A stretch of 64,000 nucleotides of DNA from Streptomyces cinnabarinus. Its GTDB lineage: Bacteria; Actinomycetota; Actinomycetes; Streptomycetales; Streptomycetaceae. Position numbers and translations under genes: made by a program. This document shows positions 16,343-23,324 of the stretch, one piece after another. Numbering within the stretch: position 1 is the first letter of the stretch; the number at the start of each line of letters is the position of its first letter. The notes beneath the pieces are model-generated. The model worked only from the letters and a program-made list of their open reading frames with translations, was not told the DNA's origin and did no database searches. The stretch is from positions 2,604,001 through 2,668,000 of the forward strand of contig NZ_CP114413.1 of NCBI RefSeq assembly GCF_027270315.1. Direction: 5' to 3'.

Positions 16343-17719
16343 GTGTCCTATTTCGATGCTGCTTCCAGTGCTCCGCTCCATTCCGTCGCTCGTCAGGCGC
16401 TGTTGGCCTCCCTTGATGAAGGGTGGGCCGATCCTGCGCGGTTGTACCGGGAAGGGCGACGGGCTCGGATGCTGCTGGACGCTGCCCGGGAAGCCGCTGC
16501 CGAAGCCGTGGGATGCCGGCCTGATGAGCTGAGCTTCACCGCCTCCGGCACCCAGGCCGTGCATGCCGGGATCGCGGGGGCGTTGGCCGGGCGGCGGCGG
16601 GTGGGACGTCACCTCATCGTGTCAGCCGTTGAACACTCTTCCGTGCTCCATTCGGCCGAAATCCATGAGAGGGAGGGCGGCTCGGTCACCCGGGTGACCG
16701 TCGACCGGTCGGGAGCCGCGGATCCCGCCGTCTACGCGGCAGCCCTTCGCCCTGACACCGCGCTGGCCTGCCTTCAGACGGCGAACCATGAGGTGGGGAC
16801 CGAGCAGCCGGTGGCCGAGGTGGCCGGGGTGTGCCGGGAGGCCGGGGTGCCGTTGCTGGTGGACGCGGCGCAGTCGTTGGGGTGGGGGGCGGTCGGCGGA
16901 GACTGGTCGTTGCTGGCGGCCAGTGCGCACAAGTGGGGTGGGCCGTCCGGGGTCGGGCTGCTCGTCGTGCGTAAAGGGGTGCGGTTCGCCGCTCAAGGGC
17001 CCGTGGACGAGCGGGAGTCCGGGCGGGCGCCGGGGTTCGAGAACCTGCCGGCGATCGTGGCGGCGGCCGCCTCGCTGCGGGCGGTGCGGGCCGAGGCGGT
17101 CCAGGAGGCGGCGCGGCTGCGGGAGCTGACGGAGCGGATCCGGGCGCGGGTGCCGGAACTGGTGCCGGACGTGGAGGTGGTGGGCGATCCGGTGCGGCGG
17201 CTGCCCGGGATCGTCACCTTCTCCTGTCTCTATGTCGACGGGGAGACTCTGCTGCACGAGCTGGACCGTGCCGGTTTCTCCGTCTCGTCCGGATCGTCCT
17301 GCACGAGCAGCACCCTGACGCCCAGCCATGTGCTGAAGGCGATGGGTGTACTGAGCGAGGGGAATGTCCGGGTCTCCCTGCCGTTGGGGACTCCGGAGGA
17401 GGACGTGACGCGGTTCCTGGAGGTGCTGCCGGGAGCGGTGGCCTCGGTACGGGAGAAGCTGGGCGCACCGGCGCCGAGGACCGCCGTACAGGAGGACACC
17501 CTGGTCGTCGACGCCCTGGGCAAGCGGTGCCCGATCCCGGTCATCGAACTGGCGAAGGTCATCGGAGAGGTGCCGATCGGCGGCACCGTCCGGGTCCTCT
17601 CCGACGACGAGGCGGCCCGCCTGGACATCCCCGCGTGGTGCGAGATGCGGGACCAGGAGTACGTAGGAGAGGAGCCGGCGGAGCGGGGGACGGCGTATGT
17701 AGTACGCCGGTTGACCTGA
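16343..17719 (+). CDS. cysteine desulfurase fused to a TusA-type sulfur carrier domain
   Basis: 458 residues from a GTG start (VSYFDAASSAPLHSVARQ). Residues 1-370 are a NifS/IscS-like PLP enzyme: HSSVLHSAEIHE, DAAQSLGWG, Schiff-base Lys in SAHKWGGPSG and the mobile catalytic Cys in SGSSCTSS. Residues about 384-458 are a TusA/SirA domain with the carrier Cys396 in LGKRCPIPVIEL. In other bacteria these are two proteins in which the desulfurase passes persulfide to TusA; here the relay is built into one chain. It likely feeds sulfur to tRNA thiolation, molybdopterin or Fe-S assembly. It converges on the PfkB kinase gene across a terminator. Confidence 0.92.
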   Translation: MSYFDAASSAPLHSVARQALLASLDEGWADPARLYREGRRARMLLDAAREAAAEAVGCRPDELSFTASGTQAVHAGIAGALAGRRRVGRHLIVSAVEHSSVLHSAEIHEREGGSVTRVTVDRSGAADPAVYAAALRPDTALACLQTANHEVGTEQPVAEVAGVCREAGVPLLVDAAQSLGWGAVGGDWSLLAASAHKWGGPSGVGLLVVRKGVRFAAQGPVDERESGRAPGFENLPAIVAAAASLRAVRAEAVQEAARLRELTERIRARVPELVPDVEVVGDPVRRLPGIVTFSCLYVDGETLLHELDRAGFSVSSGSSCTSSTLTPSHVLKAMGVLSEGNVRVSLPLGTPEEDVTRFLEVLPGAVASVREKLGAPAPRTAVQEDTLVVDALGKRCPIPVIELAKVIGEVPIGGTVRVLSDDEAARLDIPAWCEMRDQEYVGEEPAERGTAYVVRRLT

Positions 17720-17729
17720 ACCCACTCAC

Positions 17730-17766
17730 GGGCGCGGGGAGCTGCGCGACCAGCTCCCACGCGCCC
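17730..17766. terminator. bidirectional terminator made from a dispersed repeat, copy B
   Basis: GGGCGCGGGGAGCTG pairs with CAGCTCCC-A-CGCGCCC (one bulged A) around the loop CGCGAC. It lies between the convergent desulfurase and PfkB genes. The minus-strand reading is a diverged copy of the GGCTGGTCGCGCAG element, showing that this repeat family can supply terminators. Confidence 0.8.
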
Positions 17767-17778
17767 GCAGGCGGCGAA

Positions 17779-18753
17779 TCAGCTCAGATACCCCTTGACC
17801 TCGGCCGCAGCCTCATCGCCATAGGCCTTCGTGAACCGCTCCATGAAGTGCCCACGGCGCAGCTGGTACTCCTGCGTACCCACGGTCTCGATGACGAGAG
17901 TCGCCAGCATGCAGCCCACCTGCGCCGCCCGCTCCAGCGAGACCCCCCACGCGAGACCGGACAGGAACCCCGCACGGAACGCGTCGCCGACACCCGTGGG
18001 GTCGGCCTTGCGCTCCTCCTCGGCGCAGCCGACCTCGATGGGGTCCTCGCCCTGCCGCTCGATACGGACACCCCGCGAGCCGAGGGTCGTGACACGGTGG
18101 CCGACCTTGGCCAGGATCTCCGCGTCCGACCAGCCGGTCTTGGTCTCGATGAGGCCCTTCTCGTACTCGTTGGAGAAGAGGTACGTCGCCCCGTCGAGCA
18201 GTATCCGGATCTCGTCGCCGTTCATCCGGGCGATCTGCTGGGAGAAGTCCGCGGCGAAGGGGATACCGCGGGAGCGGCACTCCTCGGTGTGGCGGAGCAT
18301 CGCCTCGGGGTCGTCGGCGCCGATGAGGACCAGGTCGAGGCCGCCGACCCGGTCCGCGACGGTCTTCAGCTCGATGAGGCGGGCCTCGCTCATCGCGCCG
18401 GTGTAGAAGGAGCCGATCTGGTTGTGGTCGGCGTCGGTGGTGCACACGAAGCGCGCGGTGTGCAGGGTCTCGGAGATGCGCACCGAGTCGGTGTCGACGC
18501 CGTGGCGGTCCAGCCAGGCGCGGTACTCGTCGAAGTCGAAGCCCGCGGCGCCGGCCAGGATCGGCCGGGTGCCGAGCTGGCCCATGCCGAAGGCGATGTT
18601 CGCGCCGACGCCGCCCCGGCGGACGTCCAGGTTGTCGACCAGGAAGGACAGCGAGACCGTGTGCAGCTGGTCCGCGACGAGCTGGTCGGCGAAGCGGCCG
18701 GGGAAGGTCATGAGGTGGTCGGTGGCGATGGAGCCGGTGACTGCGATGCGCAC
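17779..18753 (-). CDS. PfkB-family carbohydrate/adenosine kinase
   Basis: 324 residues. The ribokinase fold is indicated by the N-terminal strand RIAVTGSIATDHLMTFPGRF, the glycine-rich GGVGANIAFGMGQLG and the catalytic/anion-hole motif DPTGVGDAFRAGF with the catalytic Asp near residue 255. The sequence resembles the actinobacterial adenosine-kinase-like group, which would phosphorylate adenosine to AMP in purine salvage or in recycling adenosine from SAM-dependent methylation. Sugar kinase activity cannot be excluded. It is a single-gene unit, convergent with the desulfurase. Confidence 0.85.
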   Translation of the reverse strand: MRIAVTGSIATDHLMTFPGRFADQLVADQLHTVSLSFLVDNLDVRRGGVGANIAFGMGQLGTRPILAGAAGFDFDEYRAWLDRHGVDTDSVRISETLHTARFVCTTDADHNQIGSFYTGAMSEARLIELKTVADRVGGLDLVLIGADDPEAMLRHTEECRSRGIPFAADFSQQIARMNGDEIRILLDGATYLFSNEYEKGLIETKTGWSDAEILAKVGHRVTTLGSRGVRIERQGEDPIEVGCAEEERKADPTGVGDAFRAGFLSGLAWGVSLERAAQVGCMLATLVIETVGTQEYQLRRGHFMERFTKAYGDEAAAEVKGYLS

Positions 18754-18888
18754 GGCTGGGATTCTCCTGCGGATGCGGAGGCGGATTGACAGTTAACGCT
18801 ACCGGGTCAGAGGGACCGCTCAGAAGCAGCCAAAACTACCTGATAGTAGATCTTTCTTCGCCGGCCATGCCGTGCTTACGGTTCCGCT

Positions 18889-19098
18889 ATGACGAAACTC
18901 AAGGCTCCGGTTCCCGTCCCGGTGGACGCGGAAGGCGACCTGGCGACGCTGCGCGGTGACTGCGCTCGGATGGCTCCCCACTGGCACGCCCCGGACCGGA
19001 TCGCCGCACTGCCGGTCTCCCCCTCGCTCATCCACGGAGTGAAGGTGCCGAGCACGTCCGCACGGCTGCTGGACGCCATGTCGGACTACGGCGACTGA
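18889..19098 (+). CDS. small hypothetical protein (69 aa)
   Basis: The protein begins MTKLKAPVPVPVDAEGD and ends ARLLDAMSDYGD, mostly hydrophilic with no membrane span, Cys pair or recognised motif. Codon positions show the normal strong third-position G/C bias, which supports coding, and a promoter-like AT-rich patch (CTGATAGTAG, TTTCTTCG) lies 20-50 bases upstream, but the ribosome site is weak. It is 94 bases upstream of the large membrane-anchored protein. Function is not recognised. Confidence 0.55.
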   Translation: MTKLKAPVPVPVDAEGDLATLRGDCARMAPHWHAPDRIAALPVSPSLIHGVKVPSTSARLLDAMSDYGD

Positions 19099-19192
19099 TT
19101 CGGCTCGCTCGGGGGAACCGCAGGCTCGTGTGCCGCGTCCCATCGACGTCCCCTGGGAAGGGGATGCGGGATACGACCCAAGGAGCGATGCG

Positions 19193-20746
19193 GTGAACAC
19201 CGAGCGACCCGACAACGACGACGCGGCCGAGCCCGACCCGGCGCAGCCCGACGTCGTCGGGGCCGACGAGAGCACGGAGCCCGCCGCGGGCTCCGGTCCC
19301 GGGCGGCGCCGTTCCCCTGTGATCATCGCCTCCGTCGCCGCCGCCGTTCTGCTCGTCGGCGGCGGCGGGGCCTACCTCGCCACCACCGCGTCCGACGGCT
19401 CGGACGGGTCCGACGGGGGTACGTCCTCCGGGGCGCCCGGAGCCGACACTCCCCCGCCGCTCGCGCTCGACGGGTACTCCGAGGGGTCCGGCGGCGGAAT
19501 CGCGCCCGGGGAGCCGAATCCGTACGGCGCCACCTTCAAGGCGGACGGCGCGCTGCCCGACGGGCCCGACTCGGCCGCCGTGTACCGGGCCCGGGGTCAG
19601 GTCACCGAGGACGAGGTGGCGCGGCTCGCCAAGGCGCTCGGGGTGACCGGGAAGCCGGTGCTCCAGGGGCAGGCCTGGCGGATCGGCGGCAAGGACGGGA
19701 CGGGTCCGTCCCTCCAGGTGAACCAGCAGGCGCCGGGCACCTGGACCTTCCAGCGCTACGCCCCCGGCACCGACAACTGCCAGAGCACGACCTGGTGCGC
19801 CGAGAAGCCCGGCGGTGCCACCGTGGACCCGGTGAGCGAGGCGGCGGCGAAGAAGGCCGCGGCGCCGGTGCTGAAGGCGGTGGGGCAGGACGACGCCAAG
19901 CTCGACGCGAGCCAGGTCATGGACGCCCAGCGGGTGGTGAACGCCGAGCCGGTGGTCGGCGGGCTGCCCACCTACGGCTGGACGACCGGGGTGACCGTCA
20001 GCGCGCAGGGTGAGGTGGTCGCCGGCAGCGGTCAGCTGAAGGCGCTGGTGAAGAGCGACACCTATCCCGTACTGAGCGCGGAGAAGACGCTCGCACTGAT
20101 GAACACGGCGCCCGCCGGCGATCCGCAGGCGGGCATCGGCGGCTGTGCCAGTCCGGTGCCGCTGGAGGAGCAGGACCCCTGCGCGGAGCCGGGGAAGCCG
20201 GCGAAGCAGGAGACCATCGAGGTCGAGAAGGCCGTGTTCGGGCTGGCCGCGCACCACGTGGACGCCCAGCAGGCGCTGGTGCCGTCGTGGCTGTTCCAGG
20301 TGCGGGCGCCGGGCGCGCAGGACAGCTTCACGGTGACGCATCCGGCGATCGACCCGAAGTTCCTGGCCTCCCCGGCGTCGTCCGGCACCCCGACCGAGCA
20401 GCCGAGCCCGCGGCCGACCGGGCCGAGCGCGGGCACCGGCACCGCCACCCAGGACGTGAACGTCGACGGCTACACGGCCGAGGGCAAGGAGCTGACCGTC
20501 GCCTTCACCGGGGGTGTCTGCGCCGACTACGAGGTGACGGCGCGCGAGAGCGGTGACGAGGTGCGGGTCACGGTGACCGAGACGCCGTGGCCCGACAAGA
20601 TCTGCATCCAGATCGCCAAGTTCTACCACCGCACGGTTCAGCTGGAGCAGCCGCTCGGTGACCGTCGGGTGGTGGGCTCGGACGGCAAGGCGGTACCGCT
20701 GGAGAAGGAGGGCGCCCGGCTGCCGGAGACCTCCGGGGCCCGGTAG
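19193..20746 (+). CDS. membrane-anchored extracellular protein of unknown function (517 aa)
   Basis: The GTG at 19193 (VNTERPDNDD) follows AAGGAGCG at good spacing; the frame is open from 19130 but without an RBS there. An acidic, Asp/Glu/Pro-rich cytosolic tail of about 40 residues is followed by RRRSPVIIASVAAAVLLVGGGGAYLA, a single signal-anchor. A long extracellular part follows, with a Ser/Gly-rich linker, two short Cys spacings (NCQSTTWCAEKP and GGCASPVPLEEQDPC, plausible disulfides), a Thr/Pro linker near residue 400 and a C-terminal strand-rich domain. I do not recognise a catalytic motif; an anti-sigma or substrate-binding role would be guesswork. A strong terminator follows. Confidence 0.8.
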   Translation: MNTERPDNDDAAEPDPAQPDVVGADESTEPAAGSGPGRRRSPVIIASVAAAVLLVGGGGAYLATTASDGSDGSDGGTSSGAPGADTPPPLALDGYSEGSGGGIAPGEPNPYGATFKADGALPDGPDSAAVYRARGQVTEDEVARLAKALGVTGKPVLQGQAWRIGGKDGTGPSLQVNQQAPGTWTFQRYAPGTDNCQSTTWCAEKPGGATVDPVSEAAAKKAAAPVLKAVGQDDAKLDASQVMDAQRVVNAEPVVGGLPTYGWTTGVTVSAQGEVVAGSGQLKALVKSDTYPVLSAEKTLALMNTAPAGDPQAGIGGCASPVPLEEQDPCAEPGKPAKQETIEVEKAVFGLAAHHVDAQQALVPSWLFQVRAPGAQDSFTVTHPAIDPKFLASPASSGTPTEQPSPRPTGPSAGTGTATQDVNVDGYTAEGKELTVAFTGGVCADYEVTARESGDEVRVTVTETPWPDKICIQIAKFYHRTVQLEQPLGDRRVVGSDGKAVPLEKEGARLPETSGAR

Positions 20747-20761
20747 GCGCCCCGGAAGGCA

Positions 20762-20800
20762 CGAAGGCGGCGGCCCCGTCGGAGGGGGCCGCCGCCTTCG
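20762..20800. terminator. strong hairpin between convergent genes
   Basis: A 16-bp stem CGAAGGCGGCGGCCCC / GGGGCCGCCGCCTTCG with loop GTCGGAG sits 15 bases after the membrane-anchored protein and 36 bases from the erpA stop. It can act for both. Confidence 0.88.
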
Positions 20801-20835
20801 TCGTAGAACCGAGGCTCAGCGAGGCTGAGGCAGGC

Positions 20836-21192
20836 TCAGCTGAAGGAGTCGCCGCAGGCGCAGGAGCCGGTGGCGTTCGGGTTGTCGATCGTGAAGCCCT
20901 GCTTCTCGATCGTGTCGACGAAGTCGATGGTGGCGCCGCCCAGGTACGGCGCGCTCATGCGGTCGGTGACGACCTTGACGCCGTCGAAGTCCTTCTCCAC
21001 GTCGCCGTCGAGAGAGCGCTCGTCGAAGAAGAGCTGGTAGCGCAGGCCGGAGCAGCCGCCGGGCTGGACGGCGACGCGCAGGGCGAGGTCGTCCCGGCCT
21101 TCCTGGTCGAGCAGGGCCCTGACCTTGGACGCGGCGGCGTCGGTCAGGACGATGCCGTCGGTGACGGTGCTGGTCTCGTCCGATACGGACAT
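20836..21192 (-). CDS. erpA: A-type iron-sulfur cluster insertion protein
   Basis: 118 residues of the HesB/IscA/ErpA family. The three conserved cysteines are present: Cys47 in QPGGCSGL and Cys111/Cys113 in GSCACGDSF. It delivers Fe-S clusters to apo-enzymes. It is divergent from nadA, whose product is a [4Fe-4S] enzyme, and two genes away from a cysteine desulfurase, so it is probably the cluster donor for NadA and the Rieske protein encoded nearby (inference). Confidence 0.93.
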   Translation of the reverse strand: MSVSDETSTVTDGIVLTDAAASKVRALLDQEGRDDLALRVAVQPGGCSGLRYQLFFDERSLDGDVEKDFDGVKVVTDRMSAPYLGGATIDFVDTIEKQGFTIDNPNATGSCACGDSFS

Positions 21193-21516
21193 CTACATCT
21201 CTCCCGGGTTGTACGGAGACTGCTTGCCGACGGTTGCAACCCGCGGGGCCACGGATTCATTCCGAGCCGGGGCTTGTCTTACCGGTTCGTGCGGTTCCTT
21301 CTTCATGCTCGCACACGCGCCGGGAAGCGGAAAACGGCCCTTTCGGGAATGAAAGGCCGGGCACAGGGATTCACGTCACATGGACGCTATGGCCCATCGT
21401 CAAAGTGACGTGAAGCAGTTATGATAGATAGCGTCATTTCGACGAGAAGCCAGATGGTGACCCCGCCGACCGGTGAACGCCGGCCGGCGAGCCGCAGAAC
21501 AGAAAGGGTGCGTGTC
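21193..21516. promoter_or_regulatory. erpA-nadA divergent intergenic region with interleaved inverted repeats
   Basis: The 324-base spacer holds two inverted repeats in overlapping order. Arm A TTCACGTCAC (21370-21379) pairs with A' GTGACGTGAA (21405-21414); arm B GACGCTAT (21383-21390) pairs with B' ATAGCGTC (21428-21435). The order A-B-A'-B' is that of an H-type RNA pseudoknot. A -10-like TATGAT (21420-21425) with TCGTCA 17 bases upstream overlaps the right half, so the repeats may instead be operators over the nadA promoter; CGTCA-AAG-TGACG at 21398-21410 would then be a core site. No gene is seen in this spacer. Confidence 0.6.
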
Positions 21517-22701
21517 GTGACCACCGCCCAGACCCAGGAGCTCGACGTACAGCCGACGCCCCTCGCCCTGCTGCTCCTCGGCCGTGAGGCCGACCCGAAG
21601 AGCGAGCGCGGTGTGGAGTGCCCCGGCGAACTGCCCTCGCCGTCCGACCCGGACCTGGTCGAGCGCGCCCGCGTGGCCAAGGAGAAGCTCGGCGACAAGG
21701 TCTTCGTGCTCGGCCACCACTACCAGCGCGACGAGGTCATCCAGTTCGCGGACGTCACCGGCGACTCCTTCAAGCTCGCCCGGGACGCGGCCGCGCGCCC
21801 CGAGGCCGAGTACATCGTCTTCTGCGGTGTGCACTTCATGGCGGAGTCCGCGGACATCCTGACCGGTGACGAGCAGAAGGTGGTCCTGCCCGACCTCGCC
21901 GCCGGGTGCTCGATGGCCGACATGGCCACCGCCGAGCAGGTCGCCGAGTGCTGGGACGTGCTGACCGAGGCCGGGATAGCCGAGCAGGTCGTGCCGGTGT
22001 CGTACATGAACTCGTCCGCCGACATCAAGGCGTTCACGGGCAAGCACGGCGGCACGATCTGTACCTCCTCCAACGCCAAGCGGGCCCTGGACTGGGCGTT
22101 CGAGCAGGGCGAGAAGGTCCTCTTCCTGCCCGACCAGCACCTCGGCCGCAACACCGCGGTCCGCGACATGGGCATGTCCCTGGAGGACTGCGTCCTCTAC
22201 AACCCGCACAAGCCGAACGGCGGCCTGACCGCCGAGGAGCTGCGCGCCGCCAAGATGATCCTGTGGCGCGGCCACTGCTCGGTGCACGGCCGGTTCTCGC
22301 TGGACTCGGTCAACGACGTGCGCGAGCGCATCCCGGGCGTCAACGTCCTGGTCCACCCGGAGTGCAAGCACGAGGTCGTGGCCGCGGCGGACTACGTCGG
22401 CTCGACCGAGTACATCATCAAGGCGCTGGAGGCGGCCCCGGCCGGTTCCAAGTGGGCCATCGGCACCGAGCTGAACCTGGTCCGCCGACTGGCGAACCGG
22501 TTCGCGCCGGAGGGCAAGGAGATCGTCTTCCTCGACAAGACGGTCTGCTTCTGCTCCACCATGAACCGCATCGACCTCCCCCACCTGGTCTGGACCCTGG
22601 AGTCCCTGGCCGAGGGCAACCTCGTCAACCGCATCGAGGTCGACAAGGAGACCGAGGCGTTCGCGAAGCTGGCGCTGGAGCGGATGCTGGCACTGCCGTA
22701 G
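21517..22701 (+). CDS. nadA: quinolinate synthase
   Basis: 394 residues from the GTG at 21517 (VTTAQTQELDVQ), preceded by GAAAGG; the open frame from 21421 adds a non-conserved leader. NadA condenses iminoaspartate with dihydroxyacetone phosphate to quinolinate for NAD synthesis and holds a [4Fe-4S] cluster. The sequence shows FVLGHHYQRDEVIQFAD (substrate His pair and Tyr), VVLPDLAAGCSMADM, VHPECKHEVV and CFCSTMNRI, which supply cluster cysteines. nadB and nadC are not in the window. A hairpin terminator follows. Confidence 0.95.
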   Translation: MTTAQTQELDVQPTPLALLLLGREADPKSERGVECPGELPSPSDPDLVERARVAKEKLGDKVFVLGHHYQRDEVIQFADVTGDSFKLARDAAARPEAEYIVFCGVHFMAESADILTGDEQKVVLPDLAAGCSMADMATAEQVAECWDVLTEAGIAEQVVPVSYMNSSADIKAFTGKHGGTICTSSNAKRALDWAFEQGEKVLFLPDQHLGRNTAVRDMGMSLEDCVLYNPHKPNGGLTAEELRAAKMILWRGHCSVHGRFSLDSVNDVRERIPGVNVLVHPECKHEVVAAADYVGSTEYIIKALEAAPAGSKWAIGTELNLVRRLANRFAPEGKEIVFLDKTVCFCSTMNRIDLPHLVWTLESLAEGNLVNRIEVDKETEAFAKLALERMLALP

Positions 22702-22715
22702 GTCATACCTGCCTC

Positions 22716-22752
22716 GCGCTCACCCCGGCACGGGTTTCCGGCCGGGGTGAGC
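22716..22752. terminator. nadA terminator and left copy (R1) of a 37-bp direct repeat
   Basis: GCTCACCCCGGC and GCCGGGGTGAGC form a 12-bp stem with loop ACGGGTTTCCG, 15 bases after nadA. The same 37-base block recurs at 23288-23324 with three substitutions, overlapping the 3' end of the kinase gene. The two copies bracket the secreted-protein gene. Confidence 0.85.
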
Positions 22753-22851
22753 GGCGTCACGGGCCCCGCTCCTGATCTTGCGGCTCGCCACCGACTCGTA
22801 GTGAGATGTGGTCTCCAACGCTCGGAAACCGAGCTTCATAGCGGGGAAACC

Positions 22852-23277
22852 ATGAGACGACTTCTCTCAACAGCCGTCAGCACACTCACACTTGCAGCCT
22901 GCATTGTCATAGGCACCTCAAGCCCGGCGGCCGCCGAATCGGCACCCGGCTGCGGCGACGTCCCCCAGATCGGGGAGACCGCGTACATCACCACTCCGTC
23001 CGGCCAGACCGCCGCCTCTGTGAAGCAGTTCGCGGGCTGCGGCAAGAACTGGGCGTACGTCTACGTCTGGAAGAGCTTCCGTGACACCTGGGGCTCATGG
23101 AAGGTGAGCACCGCGATCCAGACGTCGTCGCAGCTACTGGGGACGAGGAGCTCGACGGGAAGCGAAGTCTGGTCCGAGGGAACCAACACGCTGTCCGTGT
23201 GCACCCGGGCCTTCGGACAGATCTGGTACGGCAACCCGCAGCGAGACCCCTCGGCTCGCACGGACAACCGCTGCTGA
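22852..23277 (+). CDS. small secreted protein of unknown function (141 aa)
   Basis: A Sec signal peptide (MRRLLSTAVSTLTLAACIVIG...SSPAAAES, cleavage near residue 28) is followed by a mature domain of about 113 residues with four Cys (GCGDV, FAGCGKN, SVCTRAF and the terminal NRC), consistent with two disulfides, and many aromatic residues (KNWAYVYVWKSF, IWYGNPQ). I recognise no family. Codon use is distinctly less GC-biased than the neighbours (CTTCTCTCAACAGCC, ACACTCACACTTGCA). With the flanking 37-bp repeats this suggests recent arrival. The ATG at 22852 is chosen because the signal peptide starts there. Confidence 0.75.
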   Translation: MRRLLSTAVSTLTLAACIVIGTSSPAAAESAPGCGDVPQIGETAYITTPSGQTAASVKQFAGCGKNWAYVYVWKSFRDTWGSWKVSTAIQTSSQLLGTRSSTGSEVWSEGTNTLSVCTRAFGQIWYGNPQRDPSARTDNRC

Positions 23278-23287
23278 CCTCGACTGC

Positions 23288-23324
23288 GCGCTCACTCCGG
23301 CACGGGTTTCCGGTCGGGGTGGGC
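23288..23324. repeat. right copy (R2) of the 37-bp direct repeat flanking the secreted-protein gene
   Basis: Differs from R1 (22716-22752) at three positions: C/T at the ninth base, C/T near the middle and A/G near the end. The repeat encodes the last codons of the downstream kinase (DRKPVPE and stop, minus strand) and can still fold into an imperfect hairpin. Confidence 0.75.
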
